The notes beneath the pieces are model-generated. The model saw only the letters and a list, made by a program, of their open reading frames with translations, did no database searches and was not told where the DNA came from. DNA of 25,649 nt from Nemertoderma westbladi (Eukaryota; Xenacoelomorpha; Nemertodermatida; Nemertodermatidae). Location: positions 1 to 25,649 of the forward strand of contig JAUCBJ010000101.1 of NCBI GenBank assembly GCA_032718475.1, in the 5' to 3' direction. A program made the translations under genes and the position numbers. This document shows positions 1 to 8,648 of this stretch, piece after piece (the stretch's first letter is position 1; every line of letters starts with the position of its first letter).

Positions 1-921
1 TTTTTATGCTGAAACAGTTCCACCCTACTGTACAATACGAATACTGGTGGGCTTTGCCTACACATTGACTCAAATGTCCCAACTCAAATTTTACATACAG
101 TACATGTGTGCTGAAAATACCGTATGTTTTTCATTGGAAATACAAGGTTATAACGGCCGCATTCTTTCACGATTGGTTATCGTGCTTGTAACACCCCGGG
201 GAACTAAGTGATTTTACAGTGTTATTTGATGCAATATGTAGTTATAATGCAAATATTTTGTAACTTCCGGTTTTTTCTACAGTACGTTTTCCCTGTGATA
301 GAAGCTCCACCCTACTGTACAATATGAATCCCGTTTGGTCTTGCCTACATTTTCATTTAAATGCCCCAACTCTAATTTTACATACAGTACATGTGTGCTG
401 AAAATACCTACGTTTTCCTTGTGGTTTATATTTTTATGCTGAAACAGTTCCACCCTACTGTACAATGTGAAAGCTGATGGGCTTTGCCTACACATTGACT
501 CAAATGTCCCAACTCAAATTTTACATACAGTACATGTGTGCTGAAAATTCCGTATGTTTTTTCATTGGAGATACAAGGTTATAACGGCCGCGTTTTTTCA
601 TGATTGGTTATCGTGCTTGTAACACCCCGGGGAACTAATTGATTTTACAGTGTTATTTGATGCAATATGTAGTTATAATGCTAATATTTGGTAAATTGCC
701 GGTTTTTTCTACAGTACGTTTTCCTTGATTGGTTATCGTGCTTGTAACACCCTGTAGAATAAAATGATTTTACAGTGTTATTGGGCGAAATTGTAGTCAT
801 AATGCTAATAACTTTATACGTCCGGTCTTTTTCTACAGTACGTTTTCCTTGTGGCCCGAAACGTTACTGAAATAAATTTATTGTCCTATATTTAATTGGA
901 CCCATCCTACTACTGTTATAC

Positions 922-929
922 TGTAGCTG
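922..929. repeat. Left 8-bp target-site duplication of the P-type transposon
   Basis: TGTAGCTG lies directly left of the element end at 930 and again directly right of it at 3324-3331. The uninterrupted pLTR copy has a single TGTAGCTG at 8227-8234. Eight-base duplications are the rule for P-family elements. Confidence 0.95.
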
Positions 930-990
930 CATAGCCTACTATATTACAGGCCGTGCCAACGTGCAGATACAATTCTGACTTGGCGGCCGA
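930..990 (+). repeat. Left terminal inverted repeat of the P-type transposon
   Basis: These 61 bases are the reverse complement of 3263-3323 except for two positions. The match ends after GGCGGCCGA. Positions 991-1359, between this repeat and the THAP start codon, are GTAGGCCTA-rich leader without a reading frame I can support. Confidence 0.93.
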
Positions 991-1359
991 GTTGGACTTG
1001 GAACCAGACTCCGCAATAAGCCAGTAGGCCTACAGCCAGACAGCAATACCTGAATTCAGCATTGGAGCCTACACAGTTACACTACCTACAGACTGACAGA
1101 CCTAGGTGTGTTCCGTGTCTTACTTGTATGTGTACTGGTACTCCCTTTTGAGAAGTTTTAGATAAGTTTTAGGCTACTTGTGCCTTTGCGCCGAAAGTCT
1201 TCGACGCAGCATTACGACCGGCGTCGGAAGTGGAAGCCATCGCAAAGATGTGCAGCGCCGGCGCTAAAATTTAGAACTATTTAAAACTACCAATTAAAAC
1301 TATAGGCCTAAGTCTACCGGTATTCAGGTATTAGGCCTACTTGGTGCTTGGATATCGAT

Positions 1360-2992
1360 ATGCCTCGGAAGTGCTGCGTGCCAGAGTGCCTGGTCGGTCA
1401 AACTATAAAAACGCCACACCATGCAGCGTTTTCCGTATTCCAGGCTGCCAGGGGAGGAGCCCTATAGATCGTCATGGATTTCCGTATTATCAAAAGTGCG
1501 TGCTAATTTGCATGTGACTAAACAAACCGTTGTTTGTGAACTCCACTGGCCTGAAAACCATGAAAAGCGCCGTGCTTATCGCTCAATTAAAATGATTCCA
1601 GCAGATCCACCATCTGTGTGGCCAGACATCGCTCCAAGTTGTACGCCCACGCCCACCCACGCTAACAACCGTCCCCGCAACCGTAAACTCTGAAACTCGT
1701 TGCATCTATGCGATCATTACGGCCGGACGATTTACCCCAGTTTCTGGAGGGGGATATTGTGACTTATGGATTTATACATTTGTTCAAATGTATTCGCAAT
1801 AACTGGATCACAGAAAAATCGAAAACTATCGAATTTGATGGATGTGTAGCGAAATGGTCCTGTATTGAAAGTCTCTTTGAACGAGAAAAGGCATCATCAA
1901 TAAAGATTGTCCATCGATTGACACAGAAGGCAGTGTACCCAAAGCCTATTGAAAGACAGGATGTTTCTGCTATGCTCCGTGTGTTTTGTGATGAAACTGT
2001 TGTTGCTCTTCGTACTCACGTTGATCCCACTGATGATGATAAAGAAACCGCAACTTTCATTGAGAAGTTCGTTCGCGCATTTAAGATACTTAAAATTCGC
2101 AGTCGCAGTGAAGACCAGCACTTAAACGACCCACTGCACCAACCATTTACAGACTCAAATGACCCACGACTCTCCGAGTTACTGATGCTGGCTAACCAAA
2201 TCGACTCAATGGATTGCAAAAATAACAACCTTCGCTGTCATACTTTTACTATTGATACTGCTAAGGCCATCTCTCATACATTTCGTGGCATTGTACATTT
2301 GATTCGCCATTGTCTCAACAATAGTTTTCAATATGTACTCTCCGGTCAGTTTACCACTGATCCCCTGGAAAAGGCGTTTGGACGGATCCGACAGTCAGCA
2401 GGCGGTACTTATTTCATATCTGCAGTCCAGGCAATGCAATATTACTCAATACAAAAGACCAAATTAATAACTGCATTGGATCAAGATTTTCTAGATTTTC
2501 AATCAACTAGCGGAGCTCATAAATGTGATAACTGTGCTTTCATGCTAACCGAAGAGGATGCTGCAGTATTCGATTCCTTGTCAGCCCTTGAGGTTGACGA
2601 GTTGGCCTTCGACACAAAGTCTGCTTTGCTATATGTTGCTGGTTATATACAGCGTTATATTCCCAACGATGATGACGATGACACATACTTTTATGCAATG
2701 CAGTTTGGCGGCTTTCTTGGTGAACTAAATCGAGGGAAATTGGTTACACCATCCGATACCTTTGTCCAGTTTACATTCTTTGCTTACATCATGTTTATTA
2801 GTTTACAAGCACAGACTATGTCGTTTTAGTTTAACCAATATTTTTGAAACAATTGCGGATAGTTATTTCGCCCAAGTCGTGCCAAAGGTGTGCTGTACCG
2901 GACTGTGCAACATATTTCTTAATAATTACAGTGTATTAGTCACCCCTACAAGCTCTAATGAAACATCAATTAAAGCAATCAAGTTGTGCTAA
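1360..2992 (+). pseudogene. Decayed THAP-domain P-type transposase
   Basis: P-type transposases bind their element ends through an N-terminal THAP zinc finger and cut with an RNase H-like domain. Here the first THAP half is in the frame starting ATG at 1360 (MPRKCCVPEC), which stops at 1467. The second half, with the RSSW and VVCELHW motifs, is one frame over (about 1425-1693). At 1708 a third segment starts with the conserved HLFKCIRNNW motif and includes TDPLEKAFGRIRQSAGG, which resembles the region of the last catalytic acidic residue. That segment stops at 2829. A likely C-terminal piece continues in another frame to 2992 (CRFSLTNIF). The middle of the protein, where the earlier catalytic aspartates should be, is missing between about 1690 and 1710. 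At least two frame breaks plus the deletion make it non-functional. An intron cannot explain the 15-nt gap. I assign the family with high confidence and the exact break points with low confidence. Confidence 0.85.
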
Positions 2993-3262
2993 TGATATGT
3001 TTTATTTATTGCCATACAGTAAAGTTAATTACGTTAAGTGTGAAGTTATCAGGCTAAGTATAAAGTAACACCATAAGTGTAAAGACCAATTTCAATTAAT
3101 TATAATCCAGCAGATTAACAGACAAACTGTAATCAATGACATAAAGTTTAATTAAAGTTTCATAACGTATGCATGCATCCTACGGAAAACGTATTTAGTG
3201 CATAGTTATCAGGTTTTGTGATGATGACACCACCACTAATAGTATAGGTAGGTTATTACAGG
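2993..3262. other. Non-coding 3' part of the P-type transposon
   Basis: AT-rich sequence between the transposase remnant and the right inverted repeat. Short imperfect repeats of an AAGT(G/A)TAAAGT-like motif occur near 3030-3090. I see no gene. Confidence 0.6.
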
Positions 3263-3323
3263 TCGGCCGCCAAGTCAGAATCGTACCTGCACGTTGGCAC
3301 GGCCTGTAATATAGTAGGCTATG
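3263..3323 (-). repeat. Right terminal inverted repeat of the P-type transposon
   Basis: Reverse complement of 930-990 with two mismatches; it ends GGCTATG directly before the second target-site copy. Confidence 0.93.
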
Positions 3324-3331
3324 TGTAGCTG
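3324..3331. repeat. Right 8-bp target-site duplication of the P-type transposon
   Basis: TGTAGCTG is identical to 922-929. PLE sequence resumes at 3332 in exact register with 8235. Confidence 0.95.
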
Positions 3332-3449
3332 TAATAAATGCCCCCTACTGTACAATATGAATGTCCGTCTGATTTTCTCCTACATACTCTACTGATTTAA
3401 ATTTTGTTGATTTAACGTCTCAACATTAATTGCTTGTACCAAGGTACCG

Positions 3450-3479
3450 GTACTGCAGTACTGCCGGCTACTGCAGTAG
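3450..3479. repeat. Pair of 12-bp palindromes in the PLE leader
   Basis: GTACTGCAGTAC (3450-3461) and CTACTGCAGTAG (3468-3479) are each perfect palindromes separated by TGCCGG. The same pair is at 8353-8382 in the right pLTR. They could form RNA hairpins or bind a dimeric protein in the region just upstream of the ORF. The role is unknown. Confidence 0.6.
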
Positions 3480-3521
3480 TGAGTTGAAACTCTGTAATTA
3501 TCAGATTACAGTAATGTAGTT

Positions 3522-3589
3522 GGTTCGATTTAGTAGTACGATAGAGCTTGTTGTTGTTGCGAACCCTGAGGATGCCCCGAGGGGCGAAA
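3522..3589 (+). ncRNA. Hammerhead-ribozyme-like motif, left pLTR
   Basis: CTGAGGA (3566-3572) fits the hammerhead core CUGANGA. It is followed by a short GC hairpin (GCCC, loop CGAG, GGGC; 3574-3585) and then GAAA (3586-3589). Directly before the core, CGAACC (3560-3565) can pair with GGTTCG (3522-3527) as a closed helix I. Hammerhead motifs are known from PLE pLTRs, and the position fits. Against it: one extra T separates the core from helix II, and I find no convincing helix III or cleavage strand. It may be degenerate, a variant, or chance. Confidence 0.35.
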
Positions 3590-3696
3590 TTAATTGGTAA
3601 TTGAATTATATTTTATTGATATTATACATTACTGCATTATATGGGCGTGTAAAACTCCAACTGAAATAGTTTTTATCATTAAGTTACAACAATAAT

Positions 3697-6600
3697 ATGA
3701 ACGCCCTGAAGACGGCATGTCGTTATTTAAGCAATTTCAACTTAAATCCTGGAGTTAAACACGACATACGCACTTTGTTCGCAACAAGACAGAAAGTAAC
3801 TAGAATACCTGTACAAATTTGGTACCTGAAACAATGCAGAACTCAGACTCACTCTCCTGTTTACTTACGCGATATTTATGTTAGGACTGCGAGGCACCAC
3901 CAAGACTTAGCTGAGTATGTGGTGAAAAAGATATTAGGCCGACACATTACAGAATATTATACTAACTTAAGAATCTGTAAGCACAGCTGGTTTTGCCAAT
4001 ACCGGAATTTCCGAATCTGGATAAGTAAACATATAGAGGCCGGTACGATAGGCGAAGACTGGAACACTCTTCTGCGATTTGTGGAGTTCTGGCTCTACAC
4101 AATTGACCAGGGAGAACAGAAAGAACGGAGGAACATAGTTTCGAATAAATTGATCAGCATAAAGATGTGGCACGACCGATGGCGAACGAGAATGACCCCC
4201 CGTTGGCTTGTGCCGCAACGCCTAGTTAGACGTCCCTTGATTGACGTAATCGGAAACGGTAAAGGTGTAAAGACGTTCGACAACGTCGTTAACCTTTCGT
4301 CAACCCAACTAAACAGGAAAGAAAGGGACCTGCTCAGTCTGGGTTTTAAGTTCATCCCTACTGGGAGACCCAATCGTTCAAATCTATTGGATGCGCATGT
4401 CGACATTTCCTGCCTAGCCAGCAATCTGCGCTACGCCATCCTTAGGAAACAACGCGAAGACGACACCATCGATCTGAATCAAACCCCCGAACCACGGTTA
4501 ACCACCCTCGCAAGCGAGGTTAACGACAACGAGACGAACCAGGAGGTATCGTTCGATGTCACACCGTTAAACGTCGGATTCCCGTGGACGGAGCCAAACG
4601 ACGTAGAAGAAGACGACGGGGACGAACTTGAAACTTTGGACACGATGTTCGCAACTTTTTCAGTAAACCAGTCAAGAAGAGGAGACTCTGCGGTAGTAAG
4701 AAAACTGTTTGGGGGAGACGTGAGCGCGGGCCCAACTCCTCAACCACTGGTAAACTCGAGTACACCGATTGTACTCGGACCAAGTATAAGCCTTCCAGTT
4801 ACCAATACCGGTACATCACCCGAACTGAGGGTACAGAACCCGACGGACACACCGAGGAGAGAGGGGTTGTTAACTTTAAACCTAACCCGGCTGCAACGGG
4901 AGGAACCAATAAATCGAAGAATTCCAGGGTACGAAAGAGTTTCTCCACCGCCAACAGCGATACCACTAGAATACAAACCAGTGAAGATCCCCAGTAAATG
5001 GAGATATGTCGCGCCTGTGTGCGATAACCCAACCATTGAAAGCACGATCTCCGAGCTCCACAAAACGATAGAGAAAGAGATGAAACACGTAGGCAAAAAG
5101 ACTAAAAACAGAAACATTTCTGAGGAGCACCACAAATGTTTAAAGAACCTAAAGAATAACAAAGACATAGCGATTGTACAAGGAGACAAGACGGGAAACG
5201 TCATCATAGTAGATGAGGAAATTAAACAAAAAGAAATTGCCAGAATTTTGACAGATGAGGATACATATAAGAAACTTCCCTGGGACCCAACTAATAAGTA
5301 CCTAAAACACCTAAAAGACACTTTCCGGCTTATGGATCTCAACGAAGGACCTCTTAAAGACTTCTTACACGTGAAACGACCAGCGATGGGATATGTATAT
5401 CCCCTTTTTAAAGACCATAAGGATCGAGACCAATGGATCGACTGGGGCAATGGGATCTCCGCACCGAAGGCGAGGCTTATCGTCTCGACTACGGGAACTC
5501 TCGTCGAACGTCCCGCAAAACTGCTGGACTCACTCATACAGCCACTACTGTTACGAATGCCACATTATGCCAAAGATTCAAAATCGGTGAAAGAGAGGAT
5601 TCCCGTAGGATCATACCCCAGGGCGACTTTTATGTCCCTAGATGTAGTGGAAATGTACCCTTCAATATCCTTTGAAGTCGCTGTTGAAGGGATTACCGCC
5701 GCCGTAAGGGAGAATGAGGACATTTTAGATAAAACGGGGTATACTTTAGATCAAATTATTCAGCTGTTAATGTTTGTAGTATCCCACACATATTTTAAGT
5801 TTAAAGAGGGATTTTACGTACTGACCAAGGGGTTGGGTATGGGTGTACCGGCGGCGAAGGCGATTGCCGTTTTAGCCGTCCACCGCCTACACACCCACGT
5901 GGGCCTTATCACCATGTACGGTGCCATCTTTTTCCATACCTTTGTAGACGATGGTGAAGCCATTTTCGATTACGCCGTATCGGATCGAACCAAAGAGAAC
6001 ATTATATCTGAGTATAATAACGCGGGGAGGGAAGTGTTTGGAACCGATGACATTAAGTTTACATTTGAATTTTCAAACACTACATCCGTATTTTTGGATA
6101 TGGAACTGTATAAATCAGTACGGGGTGAAATAAAAACCCGAGTGTATTTTAAACCACTTTCGCGGAAGTTACCCGTTCCTTATTTAAGTAACCATGACAA
6201 CCAGTTACTGAAATCAGTGGTTAGAGGCCAATTGTTACGATTTTGGCGCCTGACCGGCGGGGTAGGGGGTGTTGATTATGAATCTGCGAGGGATCGGTAC
6301 CTCACAGACTGTTGGGTGTCGGGATATCCGCAGGAGTTCCTAGAGCGACTCCGAGAAATAAAGTGGGATAAACGACGGACCCCTCGAAACAGAAATGACG
6401 AGAGGGGTGGGGATTGCTTTTATTTCAAAATTGATGGAACTTTTAGACCGTGCGTAAAGACTGTGTTGGTCAACAACAAACGCGCCTTAGCCGAGGTAGG
6501 GGCTAAGGTTATTGTCACGAAGAGAGGTGGACTAAACTTGGGGAATTCCTTGATAGTGAAACGCGACTCATCAAGAGGACAGGGAAACGCACCATGTGGA

Positions 6601-7002
6601 CGCGGGGGGTGCCTTACGTGCCCGTTTTTGTTTGACCTTCCTGTACTACCATGGGGTGATCGTGTTACGGGCTCTTTCTCGTGTGTATCGTCAAATGTAT
6701 TATATGCAATCACGTGCAAAGACCACCCGGGGGGTTTTTATATTGGCCAGACCGAGCAAAAGCTGGCCGAGAGAGTATCTAAACATAAATCGGTCATAAA
6801 CGGGTATAGGAAACAACCACCCCAAGATTACCATGAACTAGCAGAGTTTTTATTGTGCGAACACTTCCGTATGTGCCCTTGGGAGAGTTTTAGGATCACG
6901 GTTTTTCGCCAATTCCGGGACAACAAATCAAGAGTACATGCGGAAGCGAATTATATTTTTCAGTTCAACCCCCCGTGGAACAAAGTGAGACCAGCTGTAT
7001 AG
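3697..7002 (+). CDS. Penelope-like reverse transcriptase with GIY-YIG endonuclease
   Basis: This 1101-residue protein should copy the element RNA into chromosomal DNA at a nick made by its own endonuclease. Residues 1 to about 440 are a poorly conserved N-terminal region with an acidic stretch (EEDDGDELE). The PLE motif DKTG is at 497-500. A PKARLIVS segment follows, then reverse transcriptase motif A with D649 (SLDVVEMYPSI), motif B (GLGMGVPAAKA) and motif C FVDD (749-752) carrying the catalytic aspartates, then a VFLDMELY segment. A Cys cluster C967, C972, C975 precedes the GIY-YIG nuclease: Y1003, YIG at 1015-1017, R1026, H1030, candidate catalytic E1083 and N1095. The ORF has no stop or frameshift and an A at -3 before the ATG. 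The first 49 nt are duplicated at 8600-8648. All key residues look present, so it may still be active. Family assignment is secure; the subfamily (Penelope, Neptune, Poseidon or other) is not resolved. Confidence 0.93.
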   Translation: MNALKTACRYLSNFNLNPGVKHDIRTLFATRQKVTRIPVQIWYLKQCRTQTHSPVYLRDIYVRTARHHQDLAEYVVKKILGRHITEYYTNLRICKHSWFCQYRNFRIWISKHIEAGTIGEDWNTLLRFVEFWLYTIDQGEQKERRNIVSNKLISIKMWHDRWRTRMTPRWLVPQRLVRRPLIDVIGNGKGVKTFDNVVNLSSTQLNRKERDLLSLGFKFIPTGRPNRSNLLDAHVDISCLASNLRYAILRKQREDDTIDLNQTPEPRLTTLASEVNDNETNQEVSFDVTPLNVGFPWTEPNDVEEDDGDELETLDTMFATFSVNQSRRGDSAVVRKLFGGDVSAGPTPQPLVNSSTPIVLGPSISLPVTNTGTSPELRVQNPTDTPRREGLLTLNLTRLQREEPINRRIPGYERVSPPPTAIPLEYKPVKIPSKWRYVAPVCDNPTIESTISELHKTIEKEMKHVGKKTKNRNISEEHHKCLKNLKNNKDIAIVQGDKTGNVIIVDEEIKQKEIARILTDEDTYKKLPWDPTNKYLKHLKDTFRLMDLNEGPLKDFLHVKRPAMGYVYPLFKDHKDRDQWIDWGNGISAPKARLIVSTTGTLVERPAKLLDSLIQPLLLRMPHYAKDSKSVKERIPVGSYPRATFMSLDVVEMYPSISFEVAVEGITAAVRENEDILDKTGYTLDQIIQLLMFVVSHTYFKFKEGFYVLTKGLGMGVPAAKAIAVLAVHRLHTHVGLITMYGAIFFHTFVDDGEAIFDYAVSDRTKENIISEYNNAGREVFGTDDIKFTFEFSNTTSVFLDMELYKSVRGEIKTRVYFKPLSRKLPVPYLSNHDNQLLKSVVRGQLLRFWRLTGGVGGVDYESARDRYLTDCWVSGYPQEFLERLREIKWDKRRTPRNRNDERGGDCFYFKIDGTFRPCVKTVLVNNKRALAEVGAKVIVTKRGGLNLGNSLIVKRDSSRGQGNAPCGRGGCLTCPFLFDLPVLPWGDRVTGSFSCVSSNVLYAITCKDHPGGFYIGQTEQKLAERVSKHKSVINGYRKQPPQDYHELAEFLLCEHFRMCPWESFRITVFRQFRDNKSRVHAEANYIFQFNPPWNKVRPAV

Positions 7003-7305
7003 TTGTATATTTATCAACTCATTATTTTTAGTGTAATACCCCGGGGAACTAAATGATCTTACAGTGTTATTTGATGCAATATGTAGTTATAATGCTAATA
7101 ATTTTGGAAACTTCCAGTCTTTTCTACAGTACGTTTTCCTGTGGTATATATTTTTTTATGCTGAAACAGTTCCACCCTACTTAACTTCCAGTCTTTTCTA
7201 CAGTACGTTTTCCTGTGGTTTATATTTTTTTATGCTGAAACAGTTCCACCCTACTTAACTTCCAGTTTTTTCTACAGTACGTTTTCCTTGTGGTTTATAT
7301 AAATT
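7003..7305 (+). other. PLE 3' untranslated region before the right pLTR
   Basis: This follows the ORF stop directly. It opens with another copy of the CCCCGGGGAACTAA block (7037-7050) that is also found inside the pLTRs, then enters the 74-bp tandem repeats. No gene is present. The true left limit of the right pLTR may lie in here, because the matching left sequence is outside the window. Confidence 0.7.
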
Positions 7306-7340
7306 TTTTTATGCTGAAACAGTTCCACCCTACTGTACAA
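7111..7340 (+). repeat. 74-bp tandem repeats in the PLE 3'UTR
   Basis: Units start with CTTCCAGT at 7111, 7185 and 7259. Each contains TTTTCTACAGTACGTTTTCC, then an AT-rich stretch and GCTGAAACAGTTCCACCCTAC. The first two are 74 bp. The third runs into the pLTR copy that starts matching base 1 of the window at 7306. Confidence 0.85.
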
Positions 7341-8648
7341 TACGAATACTGGTGGGCTTTGCCTACACATTGACTCAAATGTCCCAACTCAAATTTTACA
7401 TACAGTACATGTGTGCTGAAAATACCGTATGTTTTTCATTGGAAATACAAGGTTATAACGGCCGCATTCTTTCACGATTGGTTATCGTGCTTGTAACACC
7501 CCGGGGAACTAAGTGATTTTACAGTGTTATTTGATGCAATATGTAGTTATAATGCAAATATTTTGTAACTTCCGGTTTTTTCTACAGTACGTTTTCCCTG
7601 TGATAGAAGTTCCACCCTACTGTACAATATGAATCCCGTTTGGTCTTGCCTACATTTTCATTTAAATGCCCCAACTCTAATTTTACATACAGTACATGTG
7701 TGCTGAAAATACCTACGTTTTCCTTGTGGTTTATATTTTTATGCTGAAACAGTTCCACCCTACTGTACAATGTGAAAGCTGATGGGCTTTGCCTACACAT
7801 TGACTCAAATGTCCCAACTCAAATTTTACATACAGTACATGTGTGCTGAAAATTCCGTATGTTTTTTCATTGGAGATACAAGGTTATAACGGCCGCGTTT
7901 TTTCATGATTGGTTATCGTGCTTGTAACACCCCGGGGAACTAATTGATTTTACAGTGTTATTTGATGCAATATGTAGTTATAATGCTAATATTTGGTAAA
8001 TTGCCGGTTTTTTCTACAGTACGTTTTCCTTGATTGGTTATCGTGCTTGTAACACCCTGTAGAATAAAATGATTTTACAGTGTTATTGGGCGAAATTGTA
8101 GTCATAATGCTAATAACTTTATACGTCCGGTCTTTTTCTACAGTACGTTTTCCTTGTGGCCCGAAACGTTACTGAAATAAATTTATTGTCCTATATTTAA
8201 TTGGACCCATCCTACTACTGTTATACTGTAGCTGTAATAAATGCCCCCTACTGTACAATATGAATGTCCGTCTGATTTTCTCCTACATACTCTACTGATT
8301 TAAATTTTGTTGATTTAACGTCTCAACATTAATTGCTTGTACCAAGGTACCGGTACTGCAGTACTGCCGGCTACTGCAGTAGTGAGTTGAAACTCTGTAA
8401 TTATCAGATTACAGTAATGTAGTTGGTTCGATTTAGTAGTACGATAGAGCTTGTTGTTGTTGCGAACCCTGAGGATGCCCCGAGGGGCGAAATTAATTGG
8501 TAATTGAATTATATTTTATTGATATTATACATTACTGCATTATATGGGCGTGTAAAACTCCAACTGAAATAGTTTTTATCATTAAGTTACAACAATAATA
8601 TGAACGCCCTGAAGACGGCATGTCGTTATTTAAGCAATTTCAACTTAA
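7306..8648 (+). repeat. Right pLTR of the PLE, uninterrupted
   Basis: Same sequence as the left pLTR without the P-type insertion. It contains the empty insertion site at 8227-8234, the palindrome pair at 8353-8382, the hammerhead-like motif at 8425-8492, and a second copy of the ORF start codon with 16 codons (8600-8648). Identity ends after the A at 8648. The left limit at 7306 is only where the window lets me compare. Confidence 0.9.
8425..8492 (+). ncRNA. Hammerhead-ribozyme-like motif, right pLTR
   Basis: Identical to 3522-3589: GGTTCG 8425-8430, CGAACC 8463-8468, CTGAGGA 8469-8475, GC hairpin, GAAA 8489-8492. If the copies cut, transcripts that cross both pLTRs would be released at matching points. 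The same doubts apply as for the left copy. Confidence 0.35.

Larger units (their letters stand above)
930..3323 (+). mobile_element. P-element/THAP-type DNA transposon, internally deleted copy
   Basis: The element is 2394 bp, starts CATAGCC and ends GGCTATG. It has 61-bp terminal inverted repeats (930-990 and 3263-3323, two mismatches) and a perfect 8-bp target duplication. The empty site survives in the other pLTR at 8227-8234, so the boundaries are exact. Inside are a broken THAP DNA-binding domain and the C-terminal half of a P-type transposase. It inserted after the PLE, because only the left pLTR carries it. Its own transposase is broken, so it was presumably moved by a functional enzyme encoded elsewhere. 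Confidence 0.95.
1..3745 (+). repeat. Left pLTR of the PLE, interrupted by a P-type transposon
   Basis: Positions 1-929 match 7306-8234 and 3332-3745 match 8235-8648 with no indel; the intervening 2.4 kb is the P-type insertion plus one target-site copy. The first 930 bp are themselves repetitive. A block starting TGTAACACCCC recurs near 188, 616 and 736, and a block containing CCTACTGTACAAT recurs near 25, 311 and 451. The segment 3332-3696 is the ORF leader. The repeat runs 49 nt into the ORF (3697-3745). Confidence 0.9.
1..8648 (+). mobile_element. Penelope-like retroelement (PLE), young, left end outside window
   Basis: A single ORF at 3697-7002 with a Penelope-type reverse transcriptase and GIY-YIG endonuclease is flanked by direct repeats that carry 3'UTR, 5'UTR and the first 49 nt of the ORF. 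This pLTR arrangement is typical of PLEs. The left repeat (1-929 plus 3332-3745) is split by a P-type transposon. The right repeat is 7306-8648. Only position 305 versus 7610 differs (C/T) in 1343 compared bases, which points to very recent insertion. The right border is sharp: identity with 3697-3745 stops at 8648 and BEL coding sequence on the opposite strand begins. The left pLTR already runs off the window at base 1, so the left border and any target duplication cannot be seen. Confidence 0.9.

Noticed and set aside
277-495. Minus-strand frame of 72 codons, repeated at 7582-7800
   Set aside because: It lies within the tandem-repeat part of the pLTR and is present twice only because the pLTR is. 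No protein features.
4740-5537. 265-codon minus-strand frame inside the PLE ORF
   Set aside because: It is antisense to the conserved reverse transcriptase region, whose codons explain it; no independent motif.
3697-7002. Reading the left element as an ordinary LTR retrotransposon because of its long direct repeats
   Set aside because: The ORF has a GIY-YIG endonuclease and Penelope-type RT motifs and no integrase, and the repeat includes the ORF start, as in PLE pLTRs.
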